Assembly: GCA_022376515.1 (NCBI GenBank)
Contig: WTXI01000031.1
Span: 248,001 to 312,000, forward strand
Direction: 5' to 3'
Source: Lactifluus volemus
Lineage: Eukaryota > Basidiomycota > Agaricomycetes > Russulales > Russulaceae
DNA: 64,000 bases
Shown: piece by piece, positions 22,655 through 34,094 of the stretch
Layout of the letters: each line of letters begins with the position of its first letter
How positions within the stretch are numbered: the stretch's first letter is position 1
Made by a program: the position numbers and the translations under genes
Notes under the pieces: model-generated
What the model was told of the DNA's origin: nothing
The model's database searches: none
What the model saw: only the letters and a program-made list of their open reading frames with translations

Positions 22655-23981
22655 TTCAGGGAAAGAGCACCTGTTATTATGAGCTACGCTCGCATCCCGT
22701 TTTATGTCTCTCCTACCGCCCGAAGAGTATCAGCCATGGATTCGATGACACAGAGGATTGAAAATTCATCAGGTCATTGCCGGATCCACTGGCAGGGTCA
22801 CAAGGTCTCAGCGCCGGCATTCAAGTCATGTAGACTGTTACGATCATCTCCAGTTTTCATCGAGGTATTCATCGAATCATGATGTCCATCATCTATGGAA
22901 GTCGCGTGACATGGGGAATTGGACGTTGGTCCTGCTGAAGGATTTCAATGGTGGTAACCCTCCGAATCATAATGGAAGCTGATTTCCGGTCATTTGCGCA
23001 AGCGGATGTGTGGAGGGAGACACATCATCTGCGGGGTGATTCAAAGAAGTCAATCAAATACAAATATAAGCGGCCACCCGTGTGAACAAGGCTTCAGCAG
23101 CACAGTATTAGTAACTTACTCTATCGCCGTCTTGCTTTGGGATCGTAAAAACGCCACTTTTCGGATGCAACGACCCAATTCGGGTCTAAGAATGTTCCTG
23201 CTAAGTATATGCGATGCTTCCACGACCACTACCAGTTAGACAAGAGCCAAGAGTGGGCGCTAGTAGTGAGCGTCTGACTACACAGCACTGTGTCCATAAA
23301 CCGAAAAGTGGTAATGCTGATCAGGTGTTCTACTAGTCGGCGTAGAAAAATTGTGTTTGGACAGAAGCAGCCCGTCGACGTGGAGGGTTGTCGAGAAGCC
23401 ATAGGGAGTAGCAATTGATATTGATATTCGTCGCAGATCTCGAAAACCTGACTGAAGTTATTAGCATGTGGTGGTGGGATTACGCGGTCAGGATTTTCGG
23501 TGGGTATGACGGTTGCACGAATGGAACCATGATCTCCCACACTTGAACTGAGTCAAGAGTCTCCGCATGGCCCAGATTGGAGTAAATTATGCATGGAAAG
23601 GGTAGGTCACACAACAGTCGCAGGTCGCTTCCCAGTGAAAAGCCATGGACAACTAACATACTACCGATTTGGGACCTGTCACTGAATATTGCCGCTTGTC
23701 ACTGGTAGGTAACAAAAAATATTCTCACGAGCGGTCGCCAAAGTGTGAAGTCGATGCCAAGCATGTGTACGAGCCGAAACCATTCTTTGTACTAAATAAG
23801 CTCCAAAGGACGAAACTTCGAAAGGAGGGAAGGGCAAACGAAGCAGATTCATAAGTAATAGTACATTCATGTACAAAGTAAACAGAGCCAAACGAGTAGT
23901 AAACGCAGCGCTACCAAGCATGCCCCGTGACATCAGAGCTACGAGACATCGCGCAACAGCAGGGGGGTCAGTTGAACCACT
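22655..23981. other. Intergenic
   Basis: Upstream of the GH15 gene and downstream of the RS/RGG protein gene. Short frames on both strands (for example 23540-23229 minus) have no recognised relatives. Confidence 0.5.
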
Positions 23982-26962
23982 TCAGTCTTGCCGCATACGA
24001 TCGGACAACGTGGGAGCGGGTGCCATTGTGCGGTGTGTTGTAGTCTCGGTCATCCGCGACAACAATGCTGGGGTGGGTCCAGGTGCAGTGCCACGGCCGC
24101 GACCACCACTAAACCCACCGCGTATACCTCGTCGTGTATTAGGTCCTCCACGTATCGTACCTGGTGCCAGACGTCCTCGCCCACGTCCGCGGTCATCCGC
24201 CACGTTCATAGCAATTCGTCCCAGGAGACCCCCAGGCTCCATTTCTCCGGTCCTTGGCGGTGGCGTCGGGGTCCGCTCGCGCTCACCCAAACTTGGTGTA
24301 GGCCGCTGTCGGTGCTGGTGCCACCTTTCTCGCTCCTCGATTGGGATAACGGGGCGTGTCTCTGCATCCTCGAAAGGCGGGTCATAACGCCGTGCATTCA
24401 CGTTCATTCGGGGTTCCTCCATCCGTCGTTCCCGCACATGCGGATCAATAAATTGCCGAGTATCGTACTCCGCCGAAAACGGGCGACCACGATAGTCATT
24501 CGCCAAAGGCGAACGTTCATATCGGTATCGCCGCGGTGATAGGGGTGGCGAGGGGGTCCGATAGGTTCCCCGCGGGGGAAAGGCCGCTGGCGACTGTCGG
24601 GTTGCCGTCCCCGATCATGGTCGTAATAAGTCCTAGGCCTGTCCCAATCATGATCGGGGCGCCTAAGTTCGCGTGACCGAGGTCGGTCCCAACGGCCTAC
24701 GGCCTGCCTAGTATCAAAGCGTGGTGTTCCGGAACGTGCCCGCTTACGCGGGTAAGAAGGAGAACGTGATCGAGACCGAGGTCTCCTCGAATAGGAAGGG
24801 GGACTTGGACTGTATCGATTACGGCCATTCCAGGGCGACGGGGACCGGTCGCTCGACAGAGAATCTTGTCTATCATATGTTCGCGCCACGTCCGTGGTCG
24901 GGATAACACGACTATGAAGAAAATCCTGACGGTGGACTGAACCGCCTTCCTGGGACGGTGCTCGTGCTAATGGGTAGTTGCGGTGGTAGCGGTCCTCAGG
25001 TTGCGTGGCGTGCACTGAATTTGCATGGGATTCAGACGTAGATGAGGTTCGAGCGTGTTGGTCCCTGCTCGTATCCTGCGTCGGGGTTCCACGCTCCCTG
25101 TATTGGTGGTCGATGACATCGGCCAGCTCTGGAGAAGCCTGCAGAAATGATGGATGCGTGCGCTGAGCAGGTACCTCTTCGATGGAGGGCTCCCGCTTGA
25201 CTCCGGCTTGTTTCCAGTCCAGCTTGAGTGCTACCCGTTGTGAAGCTTGAGGTTGCATCTGCTCTTGAACCGGTTGGCGAGACATTTGGCTGGAAAAGGG
25301 GTGTTGTGGTGTTTTACCAACGTTCCGCGGGGGCAGCTCTGACGCAAGGGTAATTGAGCTCAAAGGCAAGTCGGTGTTGACTGTACGCCCGGCCTCCGTC
25401 TGTGCAGGGACGAAGCACATGGGTGGGGGAGTGGTCTTGTCAACTAACAACCGAGGGACAGAGGGGGACGCAGCAGTCCCCACAGGAGTCCTAAGAACAG
25501 ACAACTGCGATGAAGGTTGAGAATGAAGAGTGGGGGCCCAGGCGAAAGTAGTCGATAGGCCAGTAGTGTTGATCGGTTCACGCGGGGAAACGTCGAGAGG
25601 CACATTGGAATCGCGAATAGATGACCCAGAGCTCGATCCAGAGGCGTCGCCAACTCTTCTTTCACGCTCAGCTTGAATAGACTGCGCATGTACTTCATTG
25701 GCGCGGCGCTTGTCCGCCATGACTGCGGCGCGCTGCTCATCGTAAGACTTCTTCCTAGCAGCTTCAATTTGTTCCTCCTCCTCCGCTCTCTTCCTTGCAG
25801 ACTCCCGCTCCTCCTCTAGTTTTGCGGCTTCCTTCTTCTCTTGTTCTTCGGCCTTTCGACGCCCCAGCTGTCGTTGTAGCTCTTCCTGACGACGGGCTGC
25901 GATCATCGCGGCAGCCTGCTCTGCAAGTTCCGTCTCGACGGCTGCAATTTTGTCCTGCTCCCGGGTACGCAAGGCCGCCAACCAGTCGAAAAGACTCTTC
26001 AGTACAAAACGAGTCATCTGTTCAGAACGTTCCGTAACACGACCCAGGTGAGTTTTTGCACTCAGCATGTCCGCACTGAGAGCCTCTGCAGAAGCCATCA
26101 GACGATCTGACAAGTCGCGCGTTTTGTTAGCCTCTTGAAGCATTTGCTCTGCCTGTGTGCGCGTCTCTTCAGCCAACTGCTTTAATGGTTCAATGCGATC
26201 GTGCACAGCTTGCGTTGCGTGCAACGCATCCATAGAGAAGGTGGACAGCTCGCCGGAACGATGTTCGAATGTCTCACGTAGTTTTAACAACCGCTCATCG
26301 CGAGCAGAGGCCAACTTTATCAGGTGTTCAACAGGCCGGTGGACTTGGTCAGGCTCAGTGTGAGTGTCGTTGAGAGCATATTGCGATGAAGTTGATGGGG
26401 AAATAGTTGGATTGTCAGGGGTTCCATCGGTGACGTGGGTTCTGCCACTGGGTGCCACAATAAGGGGCTGAGGAAAGTGAGAGGGAGTGTCTTGTTCTAT
26501 GGGCGTGGGCGCCGGCTGTGAAAGCATGTTCAGTGGACCTCGTTCTACTTCACGTAAGGGACTTGGGTATTGAAGATCAGGGACCAGAGAGGCGCGGATG
26601 TGGTCCGGGAATTGAGTAAATTTGATGTCATTCGGGGATTCAGGGGATGGGGAGGCTGCGGAAAGAGGATTCGCGTGTGGTGTGGGCGGCAGTCCTGTGG
26701 GACCGTTAGGTTCCACTGCAGGAGAGCCCGATGCAAACGACCGTGGCAAAGCGGGACGGGAACGATTACGCGATGTGCTGGTGGGCTTCTGAGGAGGCTC
26801 TTTGTCTGGTGCTGGTGAAAGAGAACGAGGAGGAACTTGGGGAATATCGCTCATCCTTTGTAAAAGAGAAGGGTTTTGCCCAATAGTCGAGAACTTGAAT
26901 CCGGTGAGGGGCGAGGTTTGGACGGTAGGGCTTGAATTGGAGGCAGGTGTATGCATTTGCAT
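23982..26962 (-). CDS. Large disordered coiled-coil RS/RGG protein, frame broken once
   Basis: Not assigned to a named family. The frame opened at 26962 continues to 24404 (852 residues), but from about 24580 on the protein-like sequence lies in the other frame and ends at 23982. One missing C in the CCCCC run at 24574-24578 would join them into about 990 residues; no intron fits there. Residues 1-220 are Pro/Ser-rich and disordered. About 225-440 are strongly charged and helical (LLKLRETFEHRSGEL, then a long E/A/R/K coiled coil). Then come a Ser/Pro-rich stretch, an RS-rich block (SRRPRSRSRSPSYPRKRARS), and in the second frame an RGG tail (RGRGRGRL, RRGIRGGFSGGRGRG). RS and RGG blocks suggest nuclear RNA metabolism; that is inference. 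Divergent from palC, with 300 nt between. Confidence 0.7.
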
Positions 26963-27262
26963 GAGTAAATAGTCGAGTCAAGATGGCGCTGCGGTTGGCA
27001 CGAGGTCTATCAAAGTGGAGATGACTCAGTCATCTGCTTAGCAAGACAACAAAGGGGGGAGCAGACCGCCAGAAAACAATAGAGATCGTTGTCGACAACA
27101 ACAATGGAGAGTGTGTCGTGAGATGTGAAAGAGTGATGATGATAAAAAGGAAGAAAGGAGTCTCTTTTTTATCGGCTTTTATCGGAGTTTCTAACTTTCG
27201 GCAGCCATATTTGGGTTTATTGCCACCGAAGTCTTATCTTTATCTTTGATCTACTCATACTC
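26963..27262. promoter_or_regulatory. Divergent promoter region
   Basis: 300 nt shared 5' region between the minus-strand RS/RGG gene and plus-strand palC. It contains several A-rich and T-rich runs and TTATCGG/TTATCTTT words around 27170-27245. I see no defined TATA box or known operator. Confidence 0.4.
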
Positions 27263-28922
27263 ATGAGCGGTGTCCATGTATTTCAGTTGCCTACAACTGG
27301 CTCACTTAGCTTTACCGATTACTTTGCTGACGGCTTGGACGTTTACACTACTCAAATTTCTGAGGCTACCCAAGCACGCGCTAATCTACGCGCTGTACTC
27401 AAAGAAAGTAAACACACAGATGGCGACAAAGACTACCTCAAACTTGTCAAGGCCAGTCTAATCCTCTTTAGTTTGAGATCGTCTTACCTTATCGCTAGAC
27501 ACTGGAGGAGTACCTCCCCAATCTGTACGCAATTATCAGCTGCGTAGCCAGTGGCGACCTTGTGCAGGCCCAGGAACCAGGTACCACCCTCACTCTACCG
27601 CTCCCACTCCCATATCCCACCACCTGACACTTGTCAGTATTCAGTTGGCGCACCACACTCTCAGCACATCTTTTCAATAACTCCCCGCGTCTCGACCTCC
27701 CAACTCTTCCCGCAGAGCTCGTATTTACCCTCCTGACTTATGCTTTTGCCCTCTCCAACCTCGCCAGACTGAACGTTGCCGCTCTCGGCACGTACGAGCG
27801 CGAGCGCGGCATATCCGACGTCGAACGAAAAGCGAAGGACGAGAAGCTAGGATTTGCCGTCATGCTGCTATGCAGAGCGAGTGGGCTCTTCGAACATGTT
27901 AGCACAACCGCCCTCTCAGGCACAGAGCAAACTCCAAGCAGGAAGAGCAATCGCGCACGACCACCAGAACTTTGCAAAGAAGTTGCCTCGGCACTATCAA
28001 AGTATGACTTCTTCTCAAGTAAGATCCGTCATGATCGCGACTCACTCACCCATTACCCTTCATATCCTGCAGACTCGCTCTCGCCTCGGCACAATCCCTC
28101 GCAATCCGCAAGCTAATGACTAAATCATCATATGACAGCACCGTCTCGCCAGGCCCTCCACTCCCCGCCTCTCATCCGTCCCCAGGACTTCTAGCCAAAT
28201 TACACCTCGAAGCCAGCGCGCTCTGCGCCTCCGCCGAGTCTCTCCTACGCATCCCATCCTCACGCAAGCACGACATGGAAGTCGCTGAACCGCTCCTGCT
28301 CTATGCACGCGATAGCGCATCGCTGCACGATGCACTCGCGCGAAAGTGGCTCGGCGCGGACGCGGGGGCGCGCGAATCGAACGGGGTCGCCGTTGGGTTC
28401 CTCGGATGGGCAAAGCGGGAGTTGGAAACGCTGCGCGATGGCGGCAGCGGCGGCGGTGGTGGCGGTGGTGGTGGTGGTGGGAAAAAGGAAGAGGGTCGTG
28501 ATGGGCGCCGAGAGCGTCGCGAGCGTATCTCGGCCGAGGCTGAGGACGTGGCGCAGTTCCTGCGGTACTACACCAGGATGAACGACACTGTGCGTCTGTA
28601 GTTTCTTTTTCTTTTGGCGCACCGCGGCACGGACGGATTTGAGGCTGACGTCCTTTTTGCCTTTTTCCAGTTGTCGTTTCAGCCCGTGCCGTCGCAAGCT
28701 GAATTACAGGCATCAGTACCTGCTGGCCGCCTCGCTGTCGCAGCAAAACCATTTGCGCCTCCGACTCCTGCGTTTGGGCCAGGCTCGGTAGAGTACATCC
28801 GCAAGCATGCCGACGCTCTCGATATCGGGGACCAAAAAGAATCGTCGGCTGATGGTGGTCAACGAGGCAACCCGACGACGAGCTCCTCCGCATCCTATGC
28901 CGGTGCGGGGTCTTATTTCTGA
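27263..28922 (+). CDS. palC: BRO1-domain pH-response regulator PalC
   Basis: PalC/Rim23 is a BRO1-domain protein of the fungal ambient-pH (Pal/Rim) pathway; it links the plasma-membrane sensor complex to ESCRT-III. Five exons: 27263-27445, 27499-27580, 27638-28001, 28073-28589, 28671-28922; 1,398 nt, 465 residues. PalC features seen are the N-terminal FQLPTTGSLSF segment, LEEYLPNLYAIISCVASGDL, FSWRTTLS, the helical BRO1 core (ELVFTLLTYAFALSNLA, LGFAVMLLCRASGLFEHV, LAKLHLEASALCASAESL), YTRMNDTLSFQPVP and a C-terminal SVEYIRKHADAL. A GGT/GGC repeat (about 28440-28482) inserts a Gly tract ahead of a charged linker. Length fits the family. The exon 1 donor is the least certain; it was chosen for phase. 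No regulatory motif identified. Confidence 0.85.
28440..28482 (+). repeat. GGT/GGC microsatellite coding a Gly tract in palC
   Basis: In-frame GGN run giving about 13 Gly (one Ser) in the linker before the last helices of PalC; likely length-polymorphic. Confidence 0.8.
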
Positions 28923-29649
28923 AAGGGTGTCTGACATCTGTAAAAACTTGGAAGCCGTTCGATCGTCTGCGGGGACCGTCCCCCCTTTTTTGGTTGTATA
29001 TATCTTCGGATGGAAACAGATATATCGTGACGTTTTGTATTTTTGGAACCTGCCATCTATTTTTTTCGTTGCATGTTATAACCATCAATCATATTTTTTT
29101 CAGTCAAACTAGGAGGGAAGTCACAGGCATGGAAGTGGAACGTTGGACGTCTCGGCGTCCTTCCAAACCGGATCACTGATAATGCCTGTGGTCACAACTA
29201 TACGCGTACCTGGATTAGTCTTCGTCGGATGCTCCATGTGAAATTCGGATTTCGGAAGCACTTCCGAGTCTGTTGAAGCGAGCGTGCACTGGCGGCATTA
29301 AGACCACAACTTGACGAACGCCCAAGCTCATAAATGCATAATGTTTTGCTGTTCCCCTAAGGACTGACTGCATACGCTACGTGGGATCCACCATAGCGTA
29401 TTTCGGGTGCCTGCAAATTCCCACTCCCTTGTCATCCTTTGCAGTATGACAGAGATTGCTCACAAAGGGTCACTCCGTGAAAGTTCCAAACAGGGAGACG
29501 TATATTCCACTACAAGAATAGGACAAGACAGTGCAGAAGAATATCATGAGAACATCTAACGAGGTACAGGACGAGTGATGTGGTATGCTGAGGCGATACA
29601 AGAATACAGCAACGATGAAATTTCCCAAGGTGATGCGTGCGCACCATCC
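28923..29649. other. Convergent intergenic region palC / RNR1
   Basis: 3' ends of palC and RNR1 face each other. T-rich blocks at about 29085-29105 could serve as 3' processing sites. No gene seen. Confidence 0.5.
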
Positions 29650-32600
29650 TCACCCAGAACACATTACACATGCTTCTTTGTTCTCAAGGGAACACGCAAG
29701 CTTTGCCTCTTCCAGCTCTCGCGCCTGCTTTCGCAATAAGGCCGCCGCGAATTCAGGGTCCTTCTCAGCCGCAAGTCGTTGTACTTCGTCGATCCCAGCC
29801 AGTGAGTCGGCATGCGAAGCAGCGGGGGTAAGTGGGTACGAAGGTGACAAGGGCGATAAATCACCTAGTGCCGTAGTAGGTGCGGAGCCATTAACAATCG
29901 TAGTTTCTGTGGCTGTGGCTGCACCCGTCGTGGCCATCGACTTGGATACGATGTCAGACTCAACCGAAGGGTAGGAAGGTGGAGGGGTTGGAGCGGAGGG
30001 AACAGGACGTGCGACCGTGTCCTTCGCTATTACTTGGATTTCCTGTTGCTGCTGTAGCTGCTCCTCCTTTTCCTGCTTAACTTGCGCAACCAAGGAATGG
30101 TCAAGAGTAAATTGGATCGCCTGCGCAGCTGGGCGTGTGCGGAGGTAGTACATGCCGGTCTTAAGACCACGCTTCCAACCGTAGAAATGCATGCTCGTAA
30201 GCTGACCAGCTGTCGGTGCCTGCAAATGTACGTTGAGGCTTTGGCTTTGGCAGATGAAAGCACCACGGTCCGCAGCAAGGTCGAGGACCTTCTTCTGGGA
30301 GATCTCCCAGACAGTTTTGTAAATTGCCTTGACATCCGCAGGAATCTCGGGGATAGCTTGAATCGAGCCATTGTTGGCGATAATCCTGTTCTTCATATCG
30401 TCATTCCAGAGCTTGAGGTCAACAAGTTCGCGCAGAAGCCAAGGGCAGACAACCTGGAATTCGCCAGCAAGAACACGGCGCGTATAAATGTTGCTGCAAA
30501 CCAGTCTCAGAAACGAAAACATGGCTTGGCATAAGAAGCACGTACCTCGTGTAGGGCTCGAAGCATTCATTGAAACCCAAGATCTGGCTTGTCGACGCAG
30601 TTGGCATCGGGGCGACGAGAAGTGAGTTGCGCAAACCATGTTTTGCTACCTTCTCCTTGAGAGACGTCCAATCCCACAACTCCGTCGGGGTAACATTCCA
30701 GAGGTCGTATTGCAGCTGTCCTTGCGATGCAGGGCTTCCTTCATACGTCTCGTACGCACCCTGTACTTGTGCCATCTCACAACTGGCCTCTACAGCGGCA
30801 TGGTAGATAGTCTCGAAGATCTGTTGATTAAGCATGCGTGCTTCAGGCGAATCGAAAGGCATGCGCAAAACCATGAATGTGTCTGCGAGACCTTGAACAC
30901 CGAGACCGATAGGACGATGCTTCATATTCGAACGGCGTGCTTCCTGAACGGGGTAATAGTTTTTGTCGATGACGCGATTCAAGTTGAATGCGACGACCTT
31001 GGTGACGTCATGCAACTTCTGGAAGTCGTATCTGTTCCCTCGAATGAAAGAAGGCAGTGCAATTGAGGCAAGATTGCAGACGGCGGTCTCGTCCGGTGAG
31101 GAGTATTGCATGATTTCTGTGCAGAGATTAGACGACCTGATGGTACCGAGATTTTTCTGGTTGGATTTTTCTGCTACCAGTGAGATGATTACCTAGAGAG
31201 TCAATTACGGTACATACTATTGGCATGATCCTTGTAGCACATAAACGGGCCACCAGTTTCAATCTGCGCGTCCAATATTGCGTACCATAGCTTCTGAGCG
31301 GGTATGGTTCGGCGAGCGCGGCCCTCGCGTTCATAGCGCTCATAGAGTTCCTCAAACTCGGTACCATAGCTTTCATATAAGCCAGGCGCTTCGTCTGGGG
31401 AAAACAGGGACCATTCTACATTTTCCTCAACACGCTTCATGCTGGGGTGCAAACTCAGAACGGTAGAAAAGGACAAATGATCATGGAATACTCACAAAAG
31501 GTCAGGTATCCAAAGTGCGTAGAAAAGGTCGCGAGCCCTAACCTCCTCTTTGCCGTGATTTTTCCGGAGATCAATAAACTCAAAGACATCCGCGTGCCAT
31601 GGTTCCAAGTAGATCGCAAACGCCCCGGGCCGCTTATTGCCACCCTGGTCGACGTAACGAGCAGTAGCATCGAACGCGCGTAGCATGGGCACAATACCAT
31701 TGGAGTAGCCATTGGTACCCGCAATGTAAGCGCTGAGGACCACATCAGCACGACATTACGTAGGACGCGAGAAAAAGAAAGTACCAACCCTGTAGCACGA
31801 ATGTTATGAATACTGAGACCAATACCCCCAGCTGACTTGCTAATCATCGCACATTGCTTGAGCGTGTCGTAAATTCCTTCGATCGAGTCCTCCTTCATAG
31901 CAATCAAGAAACACGATGACATTTGCGCGTTCGGGGTGCCAGCACTGAACAGCGTTGGCGATGCGTGCGTGAAGTAACGCTCGGACATGAGGTTGTATGT
32001 CTGGAGAACCTTTTCAACATCGGAGCCGTGTATACCAACTGCAACGCGCATGATAAGATGCTGAGGTCGTTCTGCTACGCGCCCATTGATACGTAGCAAG
32101 TAGGAACGCTCGAGGGTCTTGAAGCCAAAGCTACGGGGATGGCATCAGTAAAATTCTCTCCGTCATCAGCGATACGTACAAGTTGTACTGGAAGTCACGC
32201 TCATAGATGATGGCAGAGTCTAAGGTTTCGGCGTTAGCCATCACGACGTCGTAAGTCTCCTTCGAGATCATGCTAGCAGCTCGCCCGGTTTTAGGATTTA
32301 CTAAACAAGACTCAGACCATGACAGAAAAGCTTTTGAACAGCACAAACCGTAGTTGTACAAATCTTTGATAACATGAGAAAAGTTCTTCTTCGTTTCCTT
32401 GTGGAGGTTGGATACAGCGATCCGAGCCGCAAGGATAGCATAATCGGGATGTTTTGTTGTCAAATATGCCGCTGTCTCGGCGGAAAGGTTCTACATAACA
32501 CGGTGAGCCAGTGAAGAGTAAAAGATACAAACAAAGGTGAGGGAGGGAGGCGGGGAGGTGGGAAGCTATGACGTACATCAAGTTCGGTTGTTGTGACGCC

Positions 32601-32966
32601 TTGATACACGCCCTGGACAACTTTCTGTGCAACCCTGAGCGGAGGTCAGTGTATGATCCAAGTTTTGCGGAAGGGAACTTGCTCTATAGGGTTCACATGA
32701 TTCATGTCCAAACCATAGCAGAGCTTGTTGATGCGAGCAGTGATCTACCGCGTGTAAATAGGAATGTCGTAGTACATCGTGTCATGGACAAACCTTGTCA
32801 AACTGGACGCGTTCTTTGCGCCTGAGAAGGTTGTGAGTTATTTTCGAGGTGATAAATAGGTATCACATACCCATCTACGCAAGGCAAGTGTCAGTGAGGT
32901 GAGTACGCGTCGCGTCCATGGGAGCAGTGTTGAAGACCCACCTCGTTTGTATACAAAGGAAACCAT
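29650..32966 (-). CDS. RNR1: Ribonucleoside-diphosphate reductase large subunit
   Basis: Class I ribonucleotide reductase R1 makes deoxyribonucleotides with the small subunit R2; cytosolic. Twelve exons: 32966-32942, 32874-32871 (4 nt), 32821-32794, 32744-32683, 32634-32577, 32490-32349, 32300-32180, 32130-31789, 31732-31496, 31441-31218, 31170-30546, 30493-29650; 2,712 nt, 903 residues. Seen: start [31 protein letters not shown], the N-terminal ATP-cone region, NAQMSSCFL with the first redox Cys, [12 protein letters not shown], the finger-loop NLCTEI and [12 protein letters not shown]ys, [12 protein letters not shown], the [14 protein letters not shown] block, and the C-terminal redox CVMC near the end. 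A linker of about 120 Pro/Ser/Thr-rich residues precedes the CVMC tail. The intron after exon 4 is GC-AG (GCAAGT donor). Exon 2 of 4 nt is required for the conserved KRDGRK. Next upstream neighbour on the same strand is a glutaredoxin gene. Confidence 0.95.
32871..32874 (-). other. RNR1: 4-nt microexon of RNR1
   Basis: ATGG between an AG acceptor (GCGTAG) and a GTATGT donor. Including it gives the conserved KRDGRKE N-terminus in frame; skipping it gives a frameshift. Confidence 0.8.
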
Positions 32967-33263
32967 AAGAATGAAATCTGGACGCGACAAGGTATACGAT
33001 CTAGCAAAACAGGCTGTTGTTCTGAAGTTCAGAAGCCGTTTGACAATGAAGGTGAAGGAAAAGGGTGATTGTGGGTGAGAAACGCGGCTGTCAGCTATTA
33101 AATAACCAGAGCGTGACATCATGATTATCAATCACGACGCGTCGGTTGACCGTTGATTGATGCACGTGAACTGAATGGGACTACGTCCAGTTTTACAGTG
33201 GTGATGTCAAACGTTCTACTACTAGAAATACACAAGGGCTTTCTACTCTTGCTCCCCCCTGAC

Positions 33264-34094
33264 TTATGTATCATCATCATTGAGATCTACGCGAACCTTG
33301 AGGCCCGCATCTTCGAATAACTGACGAAGACGGCGGTCCTTGTGCATCATTACGATTTCATCAGACCCACCGATCGACTTTCCGCGTAAAATCGCATTCG
33401 GGAAGGTGCTACGCCCCGTGAGCCGGGTCAGCACGGTTTTGATAAAGTCGCCGTCATCTGCAAAAAGGGATTTTCCCATTTTGCACCTCCAAAGGGAAAC
33501 AGGTTACACACCACGCAGATCAACCTCAATGATTCTAGGTTTCGGGGAGAGATCATAGAGCTCCAAGAGGTCTTTGGTCTTCTTTGAATACCTATGAGAC
33601 AAAAATTTCGAACAAAACGTCATCGGAAGGCTAAGGGCGCCACTCACCGGCAATATGTCTGACGACACCTGTTAGTTTCCTAGAAAAGAAACCACAAAAA
33701 AGAAAAACGAAAAAGAACGCACCTTACTGAACACGACCAACGGTGTCTCAGAATCGAGAAGCTTCATGCGTGCAGACCAATCTGGGGAGGGGGACGCAGC
33801 GTCTCGATCTCCATAAATCGACAAATCGAGTGGTTGCGTTGGGTCGGGTGCATCGTGGGCGAGGCCCTGATCCAAATGGATGGCGTAGTACAGCAAACCG
33901 TGAATCTCACCCGGCCACGGACGCATGAGCGTCGCAATGCCGGCGGGAGAGACGCGTTGTAGGCCCTGCAGAGCCGGGGGTAGACCGAACAGGTCGTGAG
34001 AGGAGGAAAAGAGGAAGAAGCATAGGAGGGTAAGAACGACGAGAAAGAGTATACGCCTGCGGCGTAGCATCGGTGGACGGGGAAGAGAATCCAT
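33264..34094 (-). CDS. Membrane-anchored monothiol glutaredoxin (Grx6/7 type)
   Basis: Glutaredoxin of the secretory-pathway class known from yeast Grx6/Grx7: a thiol oxidoreductase with one N-terminal membrane anchor. Exons: 34094-33723, 33658-33648 (11 nt), 33591-33512, 33457-33264; 657 nt, 218 residues. An RRRR cluster precedes one hydrophobic segment (about residues 15-31, ILFLVVLTLLCFFLF), then a luminal spacer, then the thioredoxin fold: VVFSKTYCRYSKKTKDLL with active site CRYS (one Cys, so monothiol type), TVLTRLTGRSTFPNAIL with the cis-Pro, and IGGSDEI for the glutathione-binding GG. The active-site Cys lies in the 11-nt exon; an alternative upstream acceptor would give a 32-nt exon and seven extra residues before TYC. 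Same strand as RNR1, about 300 nt apart. It is not known whether this Grx could serve RNR1. Confidence 0.85.
33648..33658 (-). other. 11-nt microexon with the glutaredoxin active-site Cys
   Basis: ACATATTGCCG flanked by CAG acceptor and GTGAGT donor; it codes TYC and the first two bases of Arg in the CRYS motif. The alternative 32-nt exon keeps frame but inserts residues at a conserved site. Confidence 0.7.

Noticed and set aside
28120..29088. 322-codon minus frame opposite palC
   Set aside because: His/Arg/Pro-rich composition caused by the GC-rich palC exon and Gly-tract microsatellite; no domain.
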